DNA of 64,000 bases from Grifola frondosa (Eukaryota > Basidiomycota > Agaricomycetes > Polyporales > Grifolaceae), in assembly GCA_001683735.1 (NCBI GenBank), contig LUGG01000004.1:1922001-1986000 (forward strand), read 5' to 3'. The notes below the pieces were generated by a model. The model did no database searches. It was not told where the DNA came from and saw only the letters and a list, made by a program, of their open reading frames with translations. The position numbers and the translations under genes are program-made. Positions 47,400-60,367 of this stretch are shown here, one piece after another (positions within the stretch are counted from its first letter, which is position 1; each line of letters starts with the position of its first letter).

Positions 47400-48647
47400 A
47401 TGTCCTCCACTTACGAGTTTGGCGACTACTATCTGGATTCTTTGACTCTCCCAAAAACCCCAGCCTATTCCTGTCCCTTACCGTCGTACGAAGATGCATC
47501 CCAGGACCTCTTCCAAGGCATGATGCCTCTCATTGCAGGACAGAATTCCCTTTCACAAGGTTTCGCAACACAGGACGCGATCCAAAATATGGGGGACCAA
47601 AATCTTGGACTTATGGATCTCTACAATGATGATCATGCCTCTGCCTCGACGCAATGGACGGCCCAACCCCCGGAGCAGGAACATCCTATGACGCAGGATT
47701 TATTCCAATTTTCGGAGCAATTCTCACAGATGGAAGGCTTCTCGCAAGACCTGAGCAACCTCATGTTCCCACACGTATTGCCCTCAGGATCATTGACCTC
47801 CCCCGAGATGTTGAACACGTCATCCTGCAGCGACCAGGAGCAGTGGCTGGAGGGTCTTTTTGACTCAAGCTCGATGTCCTCCGACTCGACGTCTTTATGC
47901 TCCACATCTTCGTGCTCGACGCCGGTGGCGGTTGCGACTACCATGCAATCTGGCGGATTTCTCGGGTTACCGACACTTGCGCCTGTTGCCGTTAGACCTG
48001 GTTATATGAATCGCATACTTGAGTACCGGCCTACCGACACGCCGGTCGCAAAGACGCCAGATCCTGCTCCAACTCTCGAGGCTTTAGCATCCCAACCACG
48101 CGAGGTGGTTAAATTTGCCTTAGCCACAGACGGGATCTTCCACACGGGGCAGAAAATTGAAATATCCTGGAGAGATGGGGCGGGTATCCTTCGCCGAGGA
48201 TATCCTTTAGCTGCCCGGAATGACCTGAATGCCCCGAAGGTCCATGAGGCGGATGAGGTGCTCGATCACCTTTTCCCCGGAAGGATGTTCTTGTATCGAA
48301 TCTGCGTGAGTGCTTGAGTGGTGCAGCTTGTTCCCTTGCCCCCGTCTGACCCGAGTTTTGCAGTGGAATGGCTATCAAACGACAGCCTATGATGCCGAGA
48401 AGCCTGAATCCAATTTCACGCGCGGCCAGTTGATCAACATAATTTGCGAGCAGCTGGATTCATTCTTCAACCTCATTATGGTGCGTTTCTTTTTGGTAAC
48501 CCTCACGACGTAGGTACTGACTGCCGATTCCAGGGAGGACAACTTCCCTCGGTTCCTGCACGTGGTAGTGATCGCTGGACCATCGGTCCGGGGAAAATAC
48601 AACGAGAAGATGTCTTCATTCACGGTATCATTAGTCGGCGGCAATAA
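47400..48647 (+). CDS. Orphan protein, W-N-G-Y domain family, copy 2
   Basis: Start MSSTYEFGDYYLDSLTLPKT is followed by a long acidic, Gln/Met/Ser-rich N-terminal half that looks like a transcriptional activation region (LFQFSEQFSQMEGFSQDLSN; SSSMSSDSTSLCSTSSCSTP). The C-terminal domain reads VVKFALATDGIFHTGQKIEI, EADEVLDHLFPGRMFLYRIC, then across an intron WNGYQTTAYDAEKPESN, FTRGQLINIICEQLDSFFNL. After a second intron come GSDRWTIGPGKIQREDVFIH and a stop at 48645-48647. Three exons, no frame break. It shares the WxGY, F/I-T-R-G and GSDxW-x-IG marks with the gene at 44876. Function unknown; a regulator role is only suggested by the composition. Confidence 0.68.
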
Positions 48648-48891
48648 CGCTGCGGTCTGGGTCCCCATCATCTATGTTCGCAAAGCCGTCCTGCCGTTGT
48701 TGTGAGATCGAACCTCCTAGAGCAATCATCTTCTTGTACTGTCTGTATGTGCTCCTTGTATAGTCTCCCATCTCCTACATGCTTTTGCTCTCATCTCGCC
48801 TTATGCCGATGATAATAAACTGTATGTTGTATAATATCTTAGATTCTATAGTACATCCTTCAGGCTTAGAACAGTGTGCAAACAACATAGT

Positions 48892-50512
48892 CTACATCGA
48901 ACTCCCACAACTTGCCGTAGAGGAGTCCTTGAAATTACCAAATTCCCATTTGAAACAATCCTTCACAAATCTTGATCAGAGATGCTCCGGAAGGATGCAT
49001 AATACTATCGCACTCACCATACAATCTTCCTCATCCACAAGATCGGGCACCGACTTGTTCTGTGGCTCGCTGCCATCCTCATCAGCGTTCCAATCTTTCG
49101 ACAGCAGATCGTCGATGACTACTTTGATCCCGTGCTTGCGGATATCAACCGCCCAGCCCAACTTCGACACTGTATCGTAGCGCAGCACCTTGCCCAGGTG
49201 ACACCGCGTCTCCATCGCGTACCCTCCAATAGCGCAACCAGACGAGACGCCGTTGCACGTTCCCATCGCGATGGGATCCGCAGTATGCAACACATGTGTG
49301 ATGTGCTGCATTGACGGCTGAAAGATAGTCGGTGAGCATGGGCAGCAAAAATTTCATAGTCAGACGTACAGGAGAGGGAAGATGAAGACGTCGTGCAGCG
49401 AGGTTCTCTCCAGGTGCCTCGAATGTTACCACTGGAGTACCGAAAGTAGCGCCGAGGAGTGATGCGAGTGAGCCCCCAAGGAATGTCCTAGTCCTCGAAT
49501 TAGCATGAAGAGTGGCACGCACTAAAGTTACCTACCTATGATCCAAATGTTGGCATCGGGATACATATAAGTTACATTGTTATACAAGTTCTATATTCGT
49601 GTGAGTAATGCAATCGCAAGTTAGTCAATAATCTGAAGCTCACCGTTCCGACGGAATAGAATACACTCTCTTCGGACAAGCTCTGTTCAACGCAATTCTG
49701 GTCGCATTTGTATCCACCTTGATAGCAGCCGCACACAGTACGCCATGTCGGGCCCACACGTGCGCAGCAACAGGAGAACAGCAGATTATCGTTCAGTTTA
49801 TCTTTGCCAACCGTAGGGCCGCCGCCGCCAAAAAGCCAGTTTGCGGAAGTACCCTTTATAGAGATCATGACGGTCGAATTATCCGGGGTAGCAAAAACAT
49901 GTCCACGAAGACCGTCCGCGTCGGGACCCCAACCGAACGGGTAGGTCTACAATTAAACGATAAGCAGCGAAACGGGTGGTGTACCAGAGAAGGAAACGTA
50001 CGTTGTTCCAATCGGGGCCAAGATCATACCAGTCCTTATCCCATGGCTCAGCGTACGCATTATTGGTCATCTTGGCCAACATTAACAGCGTCTCCCTGTC
50101 ATTTATATTCGGGCCCTGGGTTTCTACTGTGTCCCATGGAACATCACTCCCACCACGAAAGCGTGCGCTGGAGAAAGCAAGCTGAGATGTGGGCCGGTGA
50201 ACTGTAAGATATCTAGTATTGATCTCGAAGCTTTGCTGCGCAAAACTGGTAGATGGCTTGATGTCTGAGAAGACTGTGCGAGAGCCTGACAAGCCATGCT
50301 CCTGCCGAAGCTCGAAATATCAAAGCAGGATCGCTGTCTTTAGCCCACAAAAATGATGCAAGAAGGACTTGCAGAGCATTTGGAAGGAGATTGTACAGCA
50401 TCCTGGCTCGTAGCGCACCAGTCGTGATGGTTAAACCCAAAGTGGCGGAAGGAGCATGCGCCATGCGGCGTGCAAGGACGGAGGGATCTCGTGACTTCCC
50501 CCGGCCCGACAA
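48892..50512 (-). CDS. ATG15: Vacuolar lipase ATG15
   Basis: ATG15 is a membrane-anchored phospholipase that breaks up autophagic and multivesicular bodies inside the vacuole. An N-terminal anchor ([18 protein letters not shown]) precedes [54 protein letters not shown] and [10 protein letters not shown]. Later exons give [18 protein letters not shown], a Cys-rich [17 protein letters not shown] and the lipase elbow [14 protein letters not shown] with its catalytic Ser. [23 protein letters not shown] and [17 protein letters not shown] follow. The last exon, after an intron at about 48960-49010, gives [14 protein letters not shown] and a stop at 48892. One extra base near 50308 breaks the frame between the anchor and LRQEHG. 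Start choice is open among in-frame ATGs at 50512, 50464 and 50401. Confidence 0.94.
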
Positions 50513-51927
50513 TTCTATGGCTCACCCTAGCTAGCGTCGTATGTTCATTTAGATAGACCGTGATGCATGCGTTTGATCTTAGAATTTCAGTATGTATCAC
50601 TCTAATCTTTGACAGAGAGCTATCTGAGGCCATAGCGTCCTCCTTGAAGCCGCCATCCGGCGTATGATTCTCCCTCGTACTGTAGTGTCTTTGTACTGAT
50701 GATCTCCAAATTAGCAAAAGACGCGCCGTTATTTTTGTTTGGAGGTCCCCGGTCGAGTCAAGAATTTGGATGGAGAATGCCCCTTGAAAGCGAGGTGAGC
50801 GAAAACACTCTATTGCCAGCGTCGTGAACTCAAACTGCCCTCGTGGCTAACCGATGTTAGCCTCTATTTTCCTCAATTGTCCTCCGGGTTTCGCAGTTGT
50901 TATTTCAAAGCGGTGTCCTTGAAGGATCAAGAAGACTTCTTTCCGCAATTGAAAGATGGAGCTGGACATTTTTACCTATGCTCTGCTTCCCCTTTCTCAA
51001 GCTTAAGACAATAAGATTCCGTGACAGCCGCTCGATGTTACAGTCAGCCCAAATATTATCATTGACACCTTGGTTACATTCCCTCCAGGGAGAGCATGTT
51101 ACACTGCAGCATGTCATGAAGATCTCTAATTTTACAGTCGCGTTGCAATGCTTGGTAATCTCCTATCCTTCCTTGTCATATTTCGGTAATCAAGTTTGCA
51201 TGGACTTACCATCTCCAAGCTCTTGGCGTCAAGAATGATATCGTATTCGGTACGGCGGCAGCTCGTGGACACGCCATCATCTATTCGTGTTGATGGTTGA
51301 TGTAAGTCATCTGCGTTCTTTCACGCTTGGCATATATCTGATGGTGTTGTTGTTCTAGAAATATATTATTCAAGACAATTCGTCTGATTTTATATGTCTG
51401 TAATCTGGCCACCATGCTTGAAAAGCTTGCAAAATGTGTTCGCTTCATAGGAAGGAAAGATTACCTTATTGCTTTGATAACACGCCTCTGGCCAGCGCGA
51501 TTGCCTCCTTGCAGGCGAAGCTTGAAATGGTCCGAAGAGAAAAAGGGTGTTAGGTGAAGTAACTGATTCTAGTGTTCCTTCTCTTAGCAGAGACCGTGTG
51601 AAGAAACTATCAAGGTCGTTCGCGAGGTCTTCAGACTGTTAGAAGGCTCTGACGAATACTTCTATAGAGAGCTGGAGGTCAAGCGTAGATCCTGTGCATA
51701 TAGCGTAACATATAGCGCACTTGTCTCTGTTGTGACTGTTGTACTACAAAGCACCAACTCAGAAATCCGCAAGTATACCTGTCCCGTTAACCTATTCTAC
51801 AAAAAAGTACAAACGTTGCATATGGAACGATTACAAGCTACACAGTATCCGGATCGATATCAAGAAAACAAACAGCGCATAGCATAAAACGAGACAAAAA
51901 AACTCCGCTGGCAGCAAAGAATGTCCT
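50513..51927. other. Intergenic, possible decayed gene, none supported
   Basis: A plus frame at 50897-51238 (113 codons) and nearby text (YLIALITRLWPARLPP, near 51470) might be remains of a BTB-type protein, but key blocks cannot be found and I do not call it. The rest is the 5' flank of ATG15 and the 3' flank of the glucosidase gene. Confidence 0.35.
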
Positions 51928-54663
51928 TCACATGACGCTACAGCTCTCCCCAAGACAGAGACACCACTGCTCCCACAGCCCGCCGCATGCGGACTTCTTT
52001 TCCTCTGCAGCCTTGATGACTCCACCCGCCCGCTTCACGACGATTGTGTGTTCTAGAGGAGGTGCACCAGCAGGCGGCACAGGATACCACCACTTTAACG
52101 TCTGCCCTTCCACTGCCCAATGTCCGGCAGATACAGTGACTGCGAGCGCGAGTGACGAGGAGGAGAGCGACAAGCTCGAACGCCACGGGTCAGGATGGAG
52201 GCCAGTGGTCAACGTGCCCTGTGAATTCGAGTCTTTGGAGACCGGCCCATCCTCGACGCTCGGCGTTATGGATCCGGATGTGTCGCACTGTTCACCGCGA
52301 TAACGCGCAAGTATATCGTCGCTGGCGAAGTGCACCAGAGGGACGTAGATCTCTGTGGCTAGCTCCTCAATCTCGCCATCGTCGTCTTCAACTTCAGACG
52401 ATGGTAACGAAGGTCGTGGTCGTTTGAGCGCGTCTTCCGGCCGTACTGTCACCTTGAACTTGAATTCGGCCTTCGAAATGTTGAACTGAATGTCCTTCGG
52501 GATGCCAACGATCGCGGTTGGGAATGGACGACAGAACGCCTTCACTGCGCGGGTGCCGTCGATCAGAAAGTCGTAAAAATTGTTCCAATCCGCAAGTGTA
52601 CGTGCAGCAGGATTGGATTTGGGTGATTTGCTAACGGATGACAAGTTATCCACAGGGAGAGTAGCGAGGGAGAGGTTGGATGCGGTCGCGGAAGCGGTCC
52701 CAGCAACCTGTTCCATCTTCAGAAGCCCCGCAGAGGACGCATCGCTCATTTCCATACGGTAGTTAGTCGTCGGCCTCAGGTCATCCGGACTCCACACGCT
52801 GAGATCTTCCATGTTCCACCCATCGCCCCACGCATGCGAATTGTCCGGGCAGTAATTCCAGATAGTGTAGTTTAATGCATTGGGCCCATCCGCAGCATTA
52901 AGACTCGCATCTAGCGCTTTCTGTTGGTTAGAGAAATCGCCTTTGTGCTTGCCATCATCCGTCCATCCATATGCCTTCTTGTCATCCATATCGTATGGAA
53001 TGCCGATTTCGCCAATGATCGTGGGGTAAGAGCCCAAAATTTTGGCGTCATCATGGAGGTACCCGAGTTGCTGCTGTAAAGATTTGCGAATAGCAGCTTC
53101 ACCGACCTTGACCGCAGAAATAGGTGAGGAGTACATCCCTCTTAACAGGCCAAGGGCATCCGCGTTGAACCAATTCCAATGACGAGTGACAAGTGTAAGC
53201 CCATCATAGTAATGTGTCGACAGGCAACACCGTCCCTGCAAGTAGTCCTCTTCAATAGAAGGCGGGGCACAAACACGGGAGGCGCGACGAACAGGATTGA
53301 CTCGGGATGCGACTTTCGTATGCGTTTGGAGAATGTCTGCCAATGTGCCCGCCAGTAATCATCAATGAACACTACGTCGCGGTCGGGATCTGATGGAGAA
53401 CCCCTGAAGTAATCCGGAAGGATCACATATCCCGACTCGACGTCCCACACGCCGTGCTGAGCCCATATGCATGTGCCTAGCTTCCATGCTTGGTCGCGTT
53501 GCCAACCCCATTTTGGGTGCGCCCCTCCCGGCTCAGTTTCGGGATCTGCCCATACCTTCAGTCCCTTCGGGTCGATTGTCACCGTCCCATCGGGCTGCGG
53601 TCCCATCGATGTGAACTTCCAATTGTCTACCGTCTGCGCCTGTCCCATCCCTAACCGCATCGACTGCGCCGGAGTCGGAAACGTGCCCTTCTTCATCGTC
53701 GACGTCTGCTTCGTCGGCACTGCGTTCAAGTCCGGATAACCGCAGAACCCTTCAAACGGCTCATTCATGCTATCCCACCCAAGAACGCACTCATCCAAAA
53801 GGTCGCCTGCGTCACGGATGCGATCCGCGAGCTCGCCCATGGCATTAATGAAGTGCGACTGCAGGTAGTCCTGGATGTTCTGCCCATCAATTATACACTT
53901 CGGCGCAAAGTCTCGTCCAGCAAAGAACAGCGTGAAGAGCGTCTGCGATGCAAGTCGCCCGTAATTCGTGCTCCATATCATCGCAGGCAAATTTGCCGGG
54001 TCCAAGTCAGATACTGATGGGTATTCGCAATGCACGATGGCGGCCTGTGTAGCGGTGAAGTTACGCGGATTGAGACCGCATGCAATCAACGTCCAATACG
54101 GCGCACCGGACCCGCCGGAGAATCGCGACCACTGCATCTGAAATGAGCACCAACTGCAAAGGAATATGCATCAAACGTACAATATCCTGATGTGGGTCCA
54201 TGTACACCTTGAACCCATATTCCTTACACTTGCGCAGTACACGCACGGTATAATCCATGAACTCATAGTCATATTTTCCACTGAGAGAATGTGAGGCTCA
54301 GAGAGGGAAACGAGCCGATGCCACTCACGGCCCTGCATGTTCTAATGCTTCCCAAGTAACAACGTATCTGAGCATATTGAAACCCCATCCTCTTAGCCGT
54401 ACGAGGTGTACATCTGCGGAGCCATCATCGAGGTTGAGCGGGCGTCCGGTGAAATTTCCACAGCCAGTCTCTCCAGAGTCCCAAAATCCATCTAGTATTT
54501 GTGAGGGTTCTCCAACTGGCGCTTTGTCTGCGCCAGAGAGGTTAACACCCCTCAGTATCAACGTCCGTCCAGCGTTGTCGACGAAGTGTGCATCGGTGGT
54601 ATGGATAAAGTACGAGGGGGTGGATTTGCCAGTTACGGGAGATACAGAGGGTACTGTTGGCAT
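51928..54663 (-). CDS. EGH1: GH5 steryl-beta-glucosidase / glucosylceramidase (EGH1/EGCrP type)
   Basis: This family removes glucose from ergosteryl glucoside or glucosylceramide in fungal cells. Start MPTVPSVSPVTGKSTP leads to FIHTTDAHFVDNAGRTLILR, GVNLSGADKAPVG, GWGFNMLRYVVTWEALEHAG, YGFKVYMDPHQDIV and WSRFSGGSGAPYWTL. Next come LLDECVLGWDSMNEPFEGFC, with the acid/base Glu in NEP, WRAHWQTFSKRI, STHYYDGLTLVTRHWNWFN and IIGEIGIPYDMDD with the likely nucleophile Glu. NYTIWNYCPDNSHAWGDGWN and a long C-terminal beta-rich region follow to the stop at 51928. Four or more exons. One base is missing near 53263 (GTGCCCCGCC), linking FVAPPVFVP to PPSIEEDYL. Substrate choice between sterol and ceramide glucosides cannot be read from sequence alone. 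Confidence 0.93.
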
Positions 54664-54811
54664 ATTCTATGGCGGTCGTGGTGGATGTAAATAGGGAGAC
54701 AAAACTCGAGCTCTGGGTGGGACGATACTGCCTACATCGCGCCACCGGCTAGAGATAATTACAATCGGAGATTGCAAGCAGTGGTTATTTATGTAAACTG
54801 GAAATAAAAAG

Positions 54812-54892
54812 CACTCACTGAGAGTCGAACCAGCGACACATTACGTAGACCCAGATAGCCAACACCATCTTCCCACTAGGCTAAATTCATTA
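54812..54892 (-). other. tRNA-like element (decayed tRNA or SINE head)
   Basis: On the minus strand an A-box TAGCCTAGTGG (54873-54883) fits the consensus at every position. A B-box GGTTCGACTCT (54821-54831) follows with normal spacing. A GATGG/CTATC stem sits where the anticodon arm should be, but the loop has six bases and neither T-stem nor acceptor pairs. It lies just past the 3' end of the Pol III large-subunit gene. A pseudo-tRNA or SINE remnant is the best reading. Confidence 0.4.
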
Positions 54893-54948
54893 ACATCATA
54901 CGGTCACATACATCTTTATATTATTCATTTTACGGGGAATGCAAGAAA

Positions 54949-57900
54949 TCACAGCGCGTTTTCGAACAAGAGCAACCTAGGCTTTGAAATAATGGGTGGC
55001 AGCAAACATAAAGTAGCCCTGGATAACAGGTCATAATCGGAGCATGAAGATAGCATTATTTGGGCTCACATTGAAGTCCCACAATTCGCGGCAGGATTTC
55101 CCATGATGATGGACTCGGAGACCCCGACTATGTCATCCTTCTTCCCGAATGCAGAAGCATCGAACAAGTGGTCGTAGTCTTCTGTCTTCATTTTTTTGCG
55201 ACACCGAAACGAGTTATACCCAGAACCTCGCCCTGGTGGATGCCGCATACAATCGTCAATGAAGGAGCAAGGAGGTATAATGGAGACTTACCTTGTATGT
55301 CATAACATCCCGAGTAGCATCACATGTCTCGGGTCTATGCTCATGCTGTGTTGTGCCATAGTATACTGGATCTCGTTGATGATAGTGGACCTCGCGGCTT
55401 CGATACCAAGAACTTGCGCGACCTCTATGACATGGTTGGATGAGGTCTGCTCGCCTACGATACCTAGGATTGATAATCAGAAATCTTGCGTAAAGTCGTG
55501 AATGATATTGATCTCACCGTCCGTGCCTAGCACCTTCTGGAGTCCATATCCTTCCACAACCAGCTCCTTGTCCCCCTTCTTGCCTTGTCGGTCGTCTCTT
55601 TCTTTGATGTTGATAATCGCACGAGAGACCGAAGAGATACCCTAAATATACGTCAGCTTCAAAGTGGAGCATATAGTTCAGCGACATCAAGTACCTTCAC
55701 GACTACTTCCGGCAACAATCTCCTCAGCTCACATAAACGATAGTATTTGTCTTGACCATCAATGTAGATTCGCAGACGGTTTTTCCTAGGAATTGTAATC
55801 ACAGACTACAGAATGATGAATACGATGAGACCAGAACACACACGAAACCGAAGGTAGTTACCTCTGGCTTGAGACGCAGCTTTTTCGCATTCACAATCGC
55901 CCATTTGATGTCATCCAGGGTGAGTTCCAACTGAAGGATTAGACAAAGGAAGATCAACAAACAGCACTCACGTCATATGATATAGCGAAACATACCTGCA
56001 ATTTCTGAATAGTCTGCATGTCAATAATGACGCCGATATAGGCGTATCCGGCACCCCAAGCCTCTTCAAGCACAGCAGTAACCTATTACCCGGATTGGTG
56101 TAAGATTAATTCAAAAGGAATACCACGCACATCGCCCAAATGTGTCTTCTCCAGGCGTCCCTTCACAATGCGAGCGGCTGCCTCCGAGTTGCTCGTCACC
56201 AGCTTGCAGGTAATGATGGGTGTGCTGATAGTCTTCGCAGCGTTGATGATCTCCTTGATGCGTGGGACGCCGAGGGTAATGTTCATCGAGGCAACACCGG
56301 CGAAATGAAATGTCTTGAGCGTCATCTGAGTCCCCGGCTCCCCGATTGACTGAGCGCCAACCGCACCTACGGTGGATCCTACACAACCGAGACATTCGTA
56401 AATGCGCCCAAGCGAAGTTGTGTCCAGAGGCTCACCTGGGTCGATCTTGGCTTTGACATATTTCGTCCGACACAAGTTTAGGAACGTCAGGAGCTGGTCT
56501 TCGGTTATTCTTGACATGTTTTCTAGAATGGCTTTGTCTGCATCTGTCGGGGCATTGTGAGCTCCCACGTAGATGGAATCAACTTCTATAGCAAGCTATA
56601 ACTCACCTGAAGCACCCATGGACAAGTCTGTCTCAGCATCCCATTCACCGTCACACTCTACAGCATCGAACATGCCGCGATTGCGACGCGCTTCTGCCAG
56701 ACGACGCACAGCATACTCTTCTATGAAGGTCCTGATCGTTGCAACATATGCTGCGGTACATTCTTCCGCAAATCGCAGTCGAGAGAGTTCGCGATCGATG
56801 ATGGTGGTGACTTCATAGGGTAAGAGGCCCCGGGAGTGCCGCGGTGCAATGTGCTTGCGGGTCGTAACACATCAGCTCGATGATCGAATAGAGAAAGGAA
56901 AAACAAAGAGAACGCACGGAAGTATGGTTCCACAACCGGGCCAGGTCGACCAGCTGCGCATCGCTCTCCAAGCAGGCAGGATCCAGCCCATCGTCGCCGT
57001 ACCTAAATTGCACAACACCGCCCGTCCCGTTCCGCACGCTCAAATCGTACTGCGTCGTGAGGTCTTCCAAGGCCTTCATTAAGCGTCGCTGCATATACCC
57101 CGTCTCCGCAGTCTTGACCGCCGTGTCGACGAGTCCTTCACGTCCTGAGATGGCATGGAAGAGGAATTCGGTAGGTGTCAGGCCAGAGAAGAAGCTGTTG
57201 CGCACAAAGCCTTTCGACGGCGGATCTTTGGATTTTTTGGGAAAGTGCGGCAGAGAGCGGTCTTGGAAGCCGTCGGGGACGCGGCTCCCAGAGATGATCT
57301 GCTGTCCCACACAAGCTACCATCTGGGAGACATTGATGACAGAGCCTACCGCATGCATGAGTACGCTGAGACAACGAGAATCGAAGCGGTGACCCACCTT
57401 TGGACCCACAGCCAGCCATGATGTAGTTAGCGTTGTGTCGGCTCAACTCCTTCATGCAAATTGCGCCGACTTCTTCACGCACCCTCGAGAGCACAGCTGA
57501 GATTGAGACCTCGAGAGTTTGTGCTTGGTCGCAACCAGGTTTGTTCTCAAGCTGGCCTTTCTTCGCCAGCGAGATGAGCGCATCGCAGTCCGCGTACGCT
57601 TGTTCCACTAGAGTATCCTTCTTTGAAGAGAGTAGAGGTCCAGGAACAACATCATTAATGCCAATGGAGAAGCCGAAATTTGCTAGTGCAAGTGATTAGC
57701 ATAGGTTACATACAATGCAGGGTTCGAATACACACCTAACCACCGCGAACAGAGCTTCGAAAGCCGGTTCATAGCAGCAGCGGCTTCTTGAGGGCCATAG
57801 TCTCTCATGATGACACTGAACACAGACTTTTTCTTTCCTCCGCCCAGTGTGGCCTTGTCCATCACGCCGCACATAATCTCGCTGTTCACAATGACAAGCC

Positions 57901-60367
57901 ATCCCTCATTGGGCGACAGATCCGGCGCCGGCTTCATATTTGCATAGTAACGCGCGTTCGGCTTCTCCTGAATGTGGCACCGTGATTCGACATTGACCAA
58001 GACGCTTGATTTCTTGTTTGGCCGTATCAGCACGTTGAAAACCTGCTTGCCCGTCCACAGACGCACAGGCTTCCAGATCGTGGGCAGCGGCAGGTCTATA
58101 TGCAGATCCGCATCGCAGAAGTACGAGCAGATCTGAGTGAACTGCGCGCGATCGAAGAAGCGGTCGCGGCTGGAGAGAAACCAGGATGCAGTGATGAAAT
58201 CTTGTATGGCGGCGATGACGGGCTCGCCGTTGCGCGGCGTGACCATGTTGTGCATGACGTTCATCAGCTGGAGTGCTTCCGCACGGGCTTCTTCGGTTTG
58301 TGGAACATCTATGCTGAAAATTAGTAGCGCTCAGAAAGCAAAGAGCAGGTACTTGCGAAGGTTCATCTCATCGCCATCAAAATCGGCATTGTATGGGGTG
58401 CAAACACACTCGTTCAGACGAAATGTACGCCAGGGCCTGACTTTAACCTGCAATTTTTGGCTGTTAGCTACGAAATGACGAGGGTAGGAAATTCCTACAC
58501 GGTGACACATGATTGATAACTGAAAATCAGAGAATCAGCAAGTTATACAGTAAAAGCAGAGTCTACAATGTAAGTACCTTATGCAGACTTGGCTGTCGAT
58601 TGAACAGCACAACGTCTCCGTCGACAACGTGCCTCTCTACCACATCACCAACTTTCAAACCTTTGGCGATCTGAGACAGATTGCCGAACTTCAGATACTT
58701 CTTGAAGCCACTCCTTTCAGCCGTGACATAGTTTGCGCCCGGGTGCACGTCACAGCCGTTTCTTACCGCAGCCTTCAGCCTGTCTATATTCCACAACGTC
58801 ACACGCTCCGGGAACGTCAAGATCTTTGCCACGCGTACTGGAACAGCAACTTCGTCGATTCGGAGATTGGGGTCGGGGAAATGACAGTTCGCCCTGAGAA
58901 GTCGACGCGCTTTCCCGAAAGATTTCCTCGAAAGCGGCCTTGTTTACCCTTCAGGCGCTGAACAAAACCGCGGATCGGCCTCTGATTCGACTGAGATGAA
59001 ATTCCAGGGACTTCGGAGTTGACATACATAGCCACGGAAAGTTGAAGGAATTCCCATTGTTCCTTTGAGAATATTAGAGAATAGCAACACACAATAGTCG
59101 AATGACGCACCATGAACTGAGCGGTGGGCGCGCCTTTGGCGAGCCCTTGCTTGATGAGCGCGCTGGTGAATACAATCTCGGTCAATTTGATAGTCAAGTC
59201 ATCTTCGTTTGACCCGCCATCTTGTCCGACTGAGGGTCGTATGCACACAGGCGGGACGGAAATGTACTGCCAGACAAACGACTCCGGCCGATTAAACTCT
59301 GGTCGCAAACCCATTAATTCGCAGTCCTATTATAAGGTCAGTACGGAAGAAATCGATCTCCATGATGTAATTTACCTCGTCGGATATCCGTTTGAACAGA
59401 TCCAGCACCTTCAACGGATTCAGCTCTTCTGTGGCGGCTTTACCCACATACGTGCCCAGCTCATTTTGTGCTTCCACAGCGCTTCTGAAAGTCTGTTTCC
59501 ACTTCTCTAATTCCTCTACGGTCTTCTTGGCACGAAATTTGTCATGAATGATTTTGACAGCACCGGATTTTTTGACCACACCATTCGTGGATGAACAGTA
59601 TGGGCAGAAGACCACCTTACGAGAAATAGAATTGACTGCTTTGATGAGGGATTGGCGTTGCATATTCTCCAAGGTATGGCGGAATCGTTTGAGGTACAAG
59701 CGTCTATCGGGTTCCTCGAGAAGCACACGAGCACACGTCTGCAAGCATGGACGTGGCGATGTTATCAGAATATAGAGTTGGATCGCATTTGATTTTGAAT
59801 GCCGCACCTTGCAGATGCACTGCAGAATCTGGACAATGTGTCTGAAGTAGCCGATATTGAAGACAGGGACAGCGAGCTTGATGTAGGCATAGTGGCCGAT
59901 GCAATCGATAGCATTCATACCGCATGTTTCGCAATACGCGCCTTTATCCGCGATGCCCTATACCAAACGTCAGAAATTAAAGAACTCATTCAGCCAGTGT
60001 AACAATTGGGCGGTAATAGCATGCTCTCCGAGGGTGAGGAGACTGAACCAACGCGACCACTACCGGAACCAGATGAGATGAGAGACGCACAAGTCGACGA
60101 TCGAGAACGCCATCCTTCGCCGGTACTCTATCTGCAGCGGTGTATAGTTCTCTATGGGTCACTTCAAACTCGGAGATCTTGACGACATCCCGGGCAGACA
60201 GTGTACTGAATTGAAGGCCTTTGCTGTAGTACGAGACCCAAGGGTGTCATTCATTCGACAAAAGATCTGTGATGATTGGTGATAACGTACATTATCTTCG
60301 GTGTCTGATGCGGAACTATGTCCTTCATGACTTCTGCCCTCTGAACTGATGCCACTTGCCCTCTCAT
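54949..60367 (-). CDS. RPC1: RNA polymerase III largest subunit RPC1 (RPC160)
   Basis: This is the catalytic large subunit of Pol III, making tRNA and 5S RNA. Start [20 protein letters not shown]; then [20 protein letters not shown], the zinc-binding [41 protein letters not shown], and [20 protein letters not shown]. Next are [32 protein letters not shown] and the active-site [32 protein letters not shown] (bridge-helix/trigger-loop region), [20 protein letters not shown] and [20 protein letters not shown] follow, then [20 protein letters not shown] near the C-terminus. Many short introns. Single bases appear missing near 58876 (C run) and 55197 (A run). The frame can stop at 55066, but a splice (GTGAGC donor, TTATCCAG acceptor) adds a short tail ending at 54949; I prefer that. 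Confidence 0.95.

Noticed and set aside
50897..51760. BTB-domain gene between ATG15 and the glucosidase
   Set aside because: I could not find the start of a BTB fold or an exon chain; likeness rests on a few residues.
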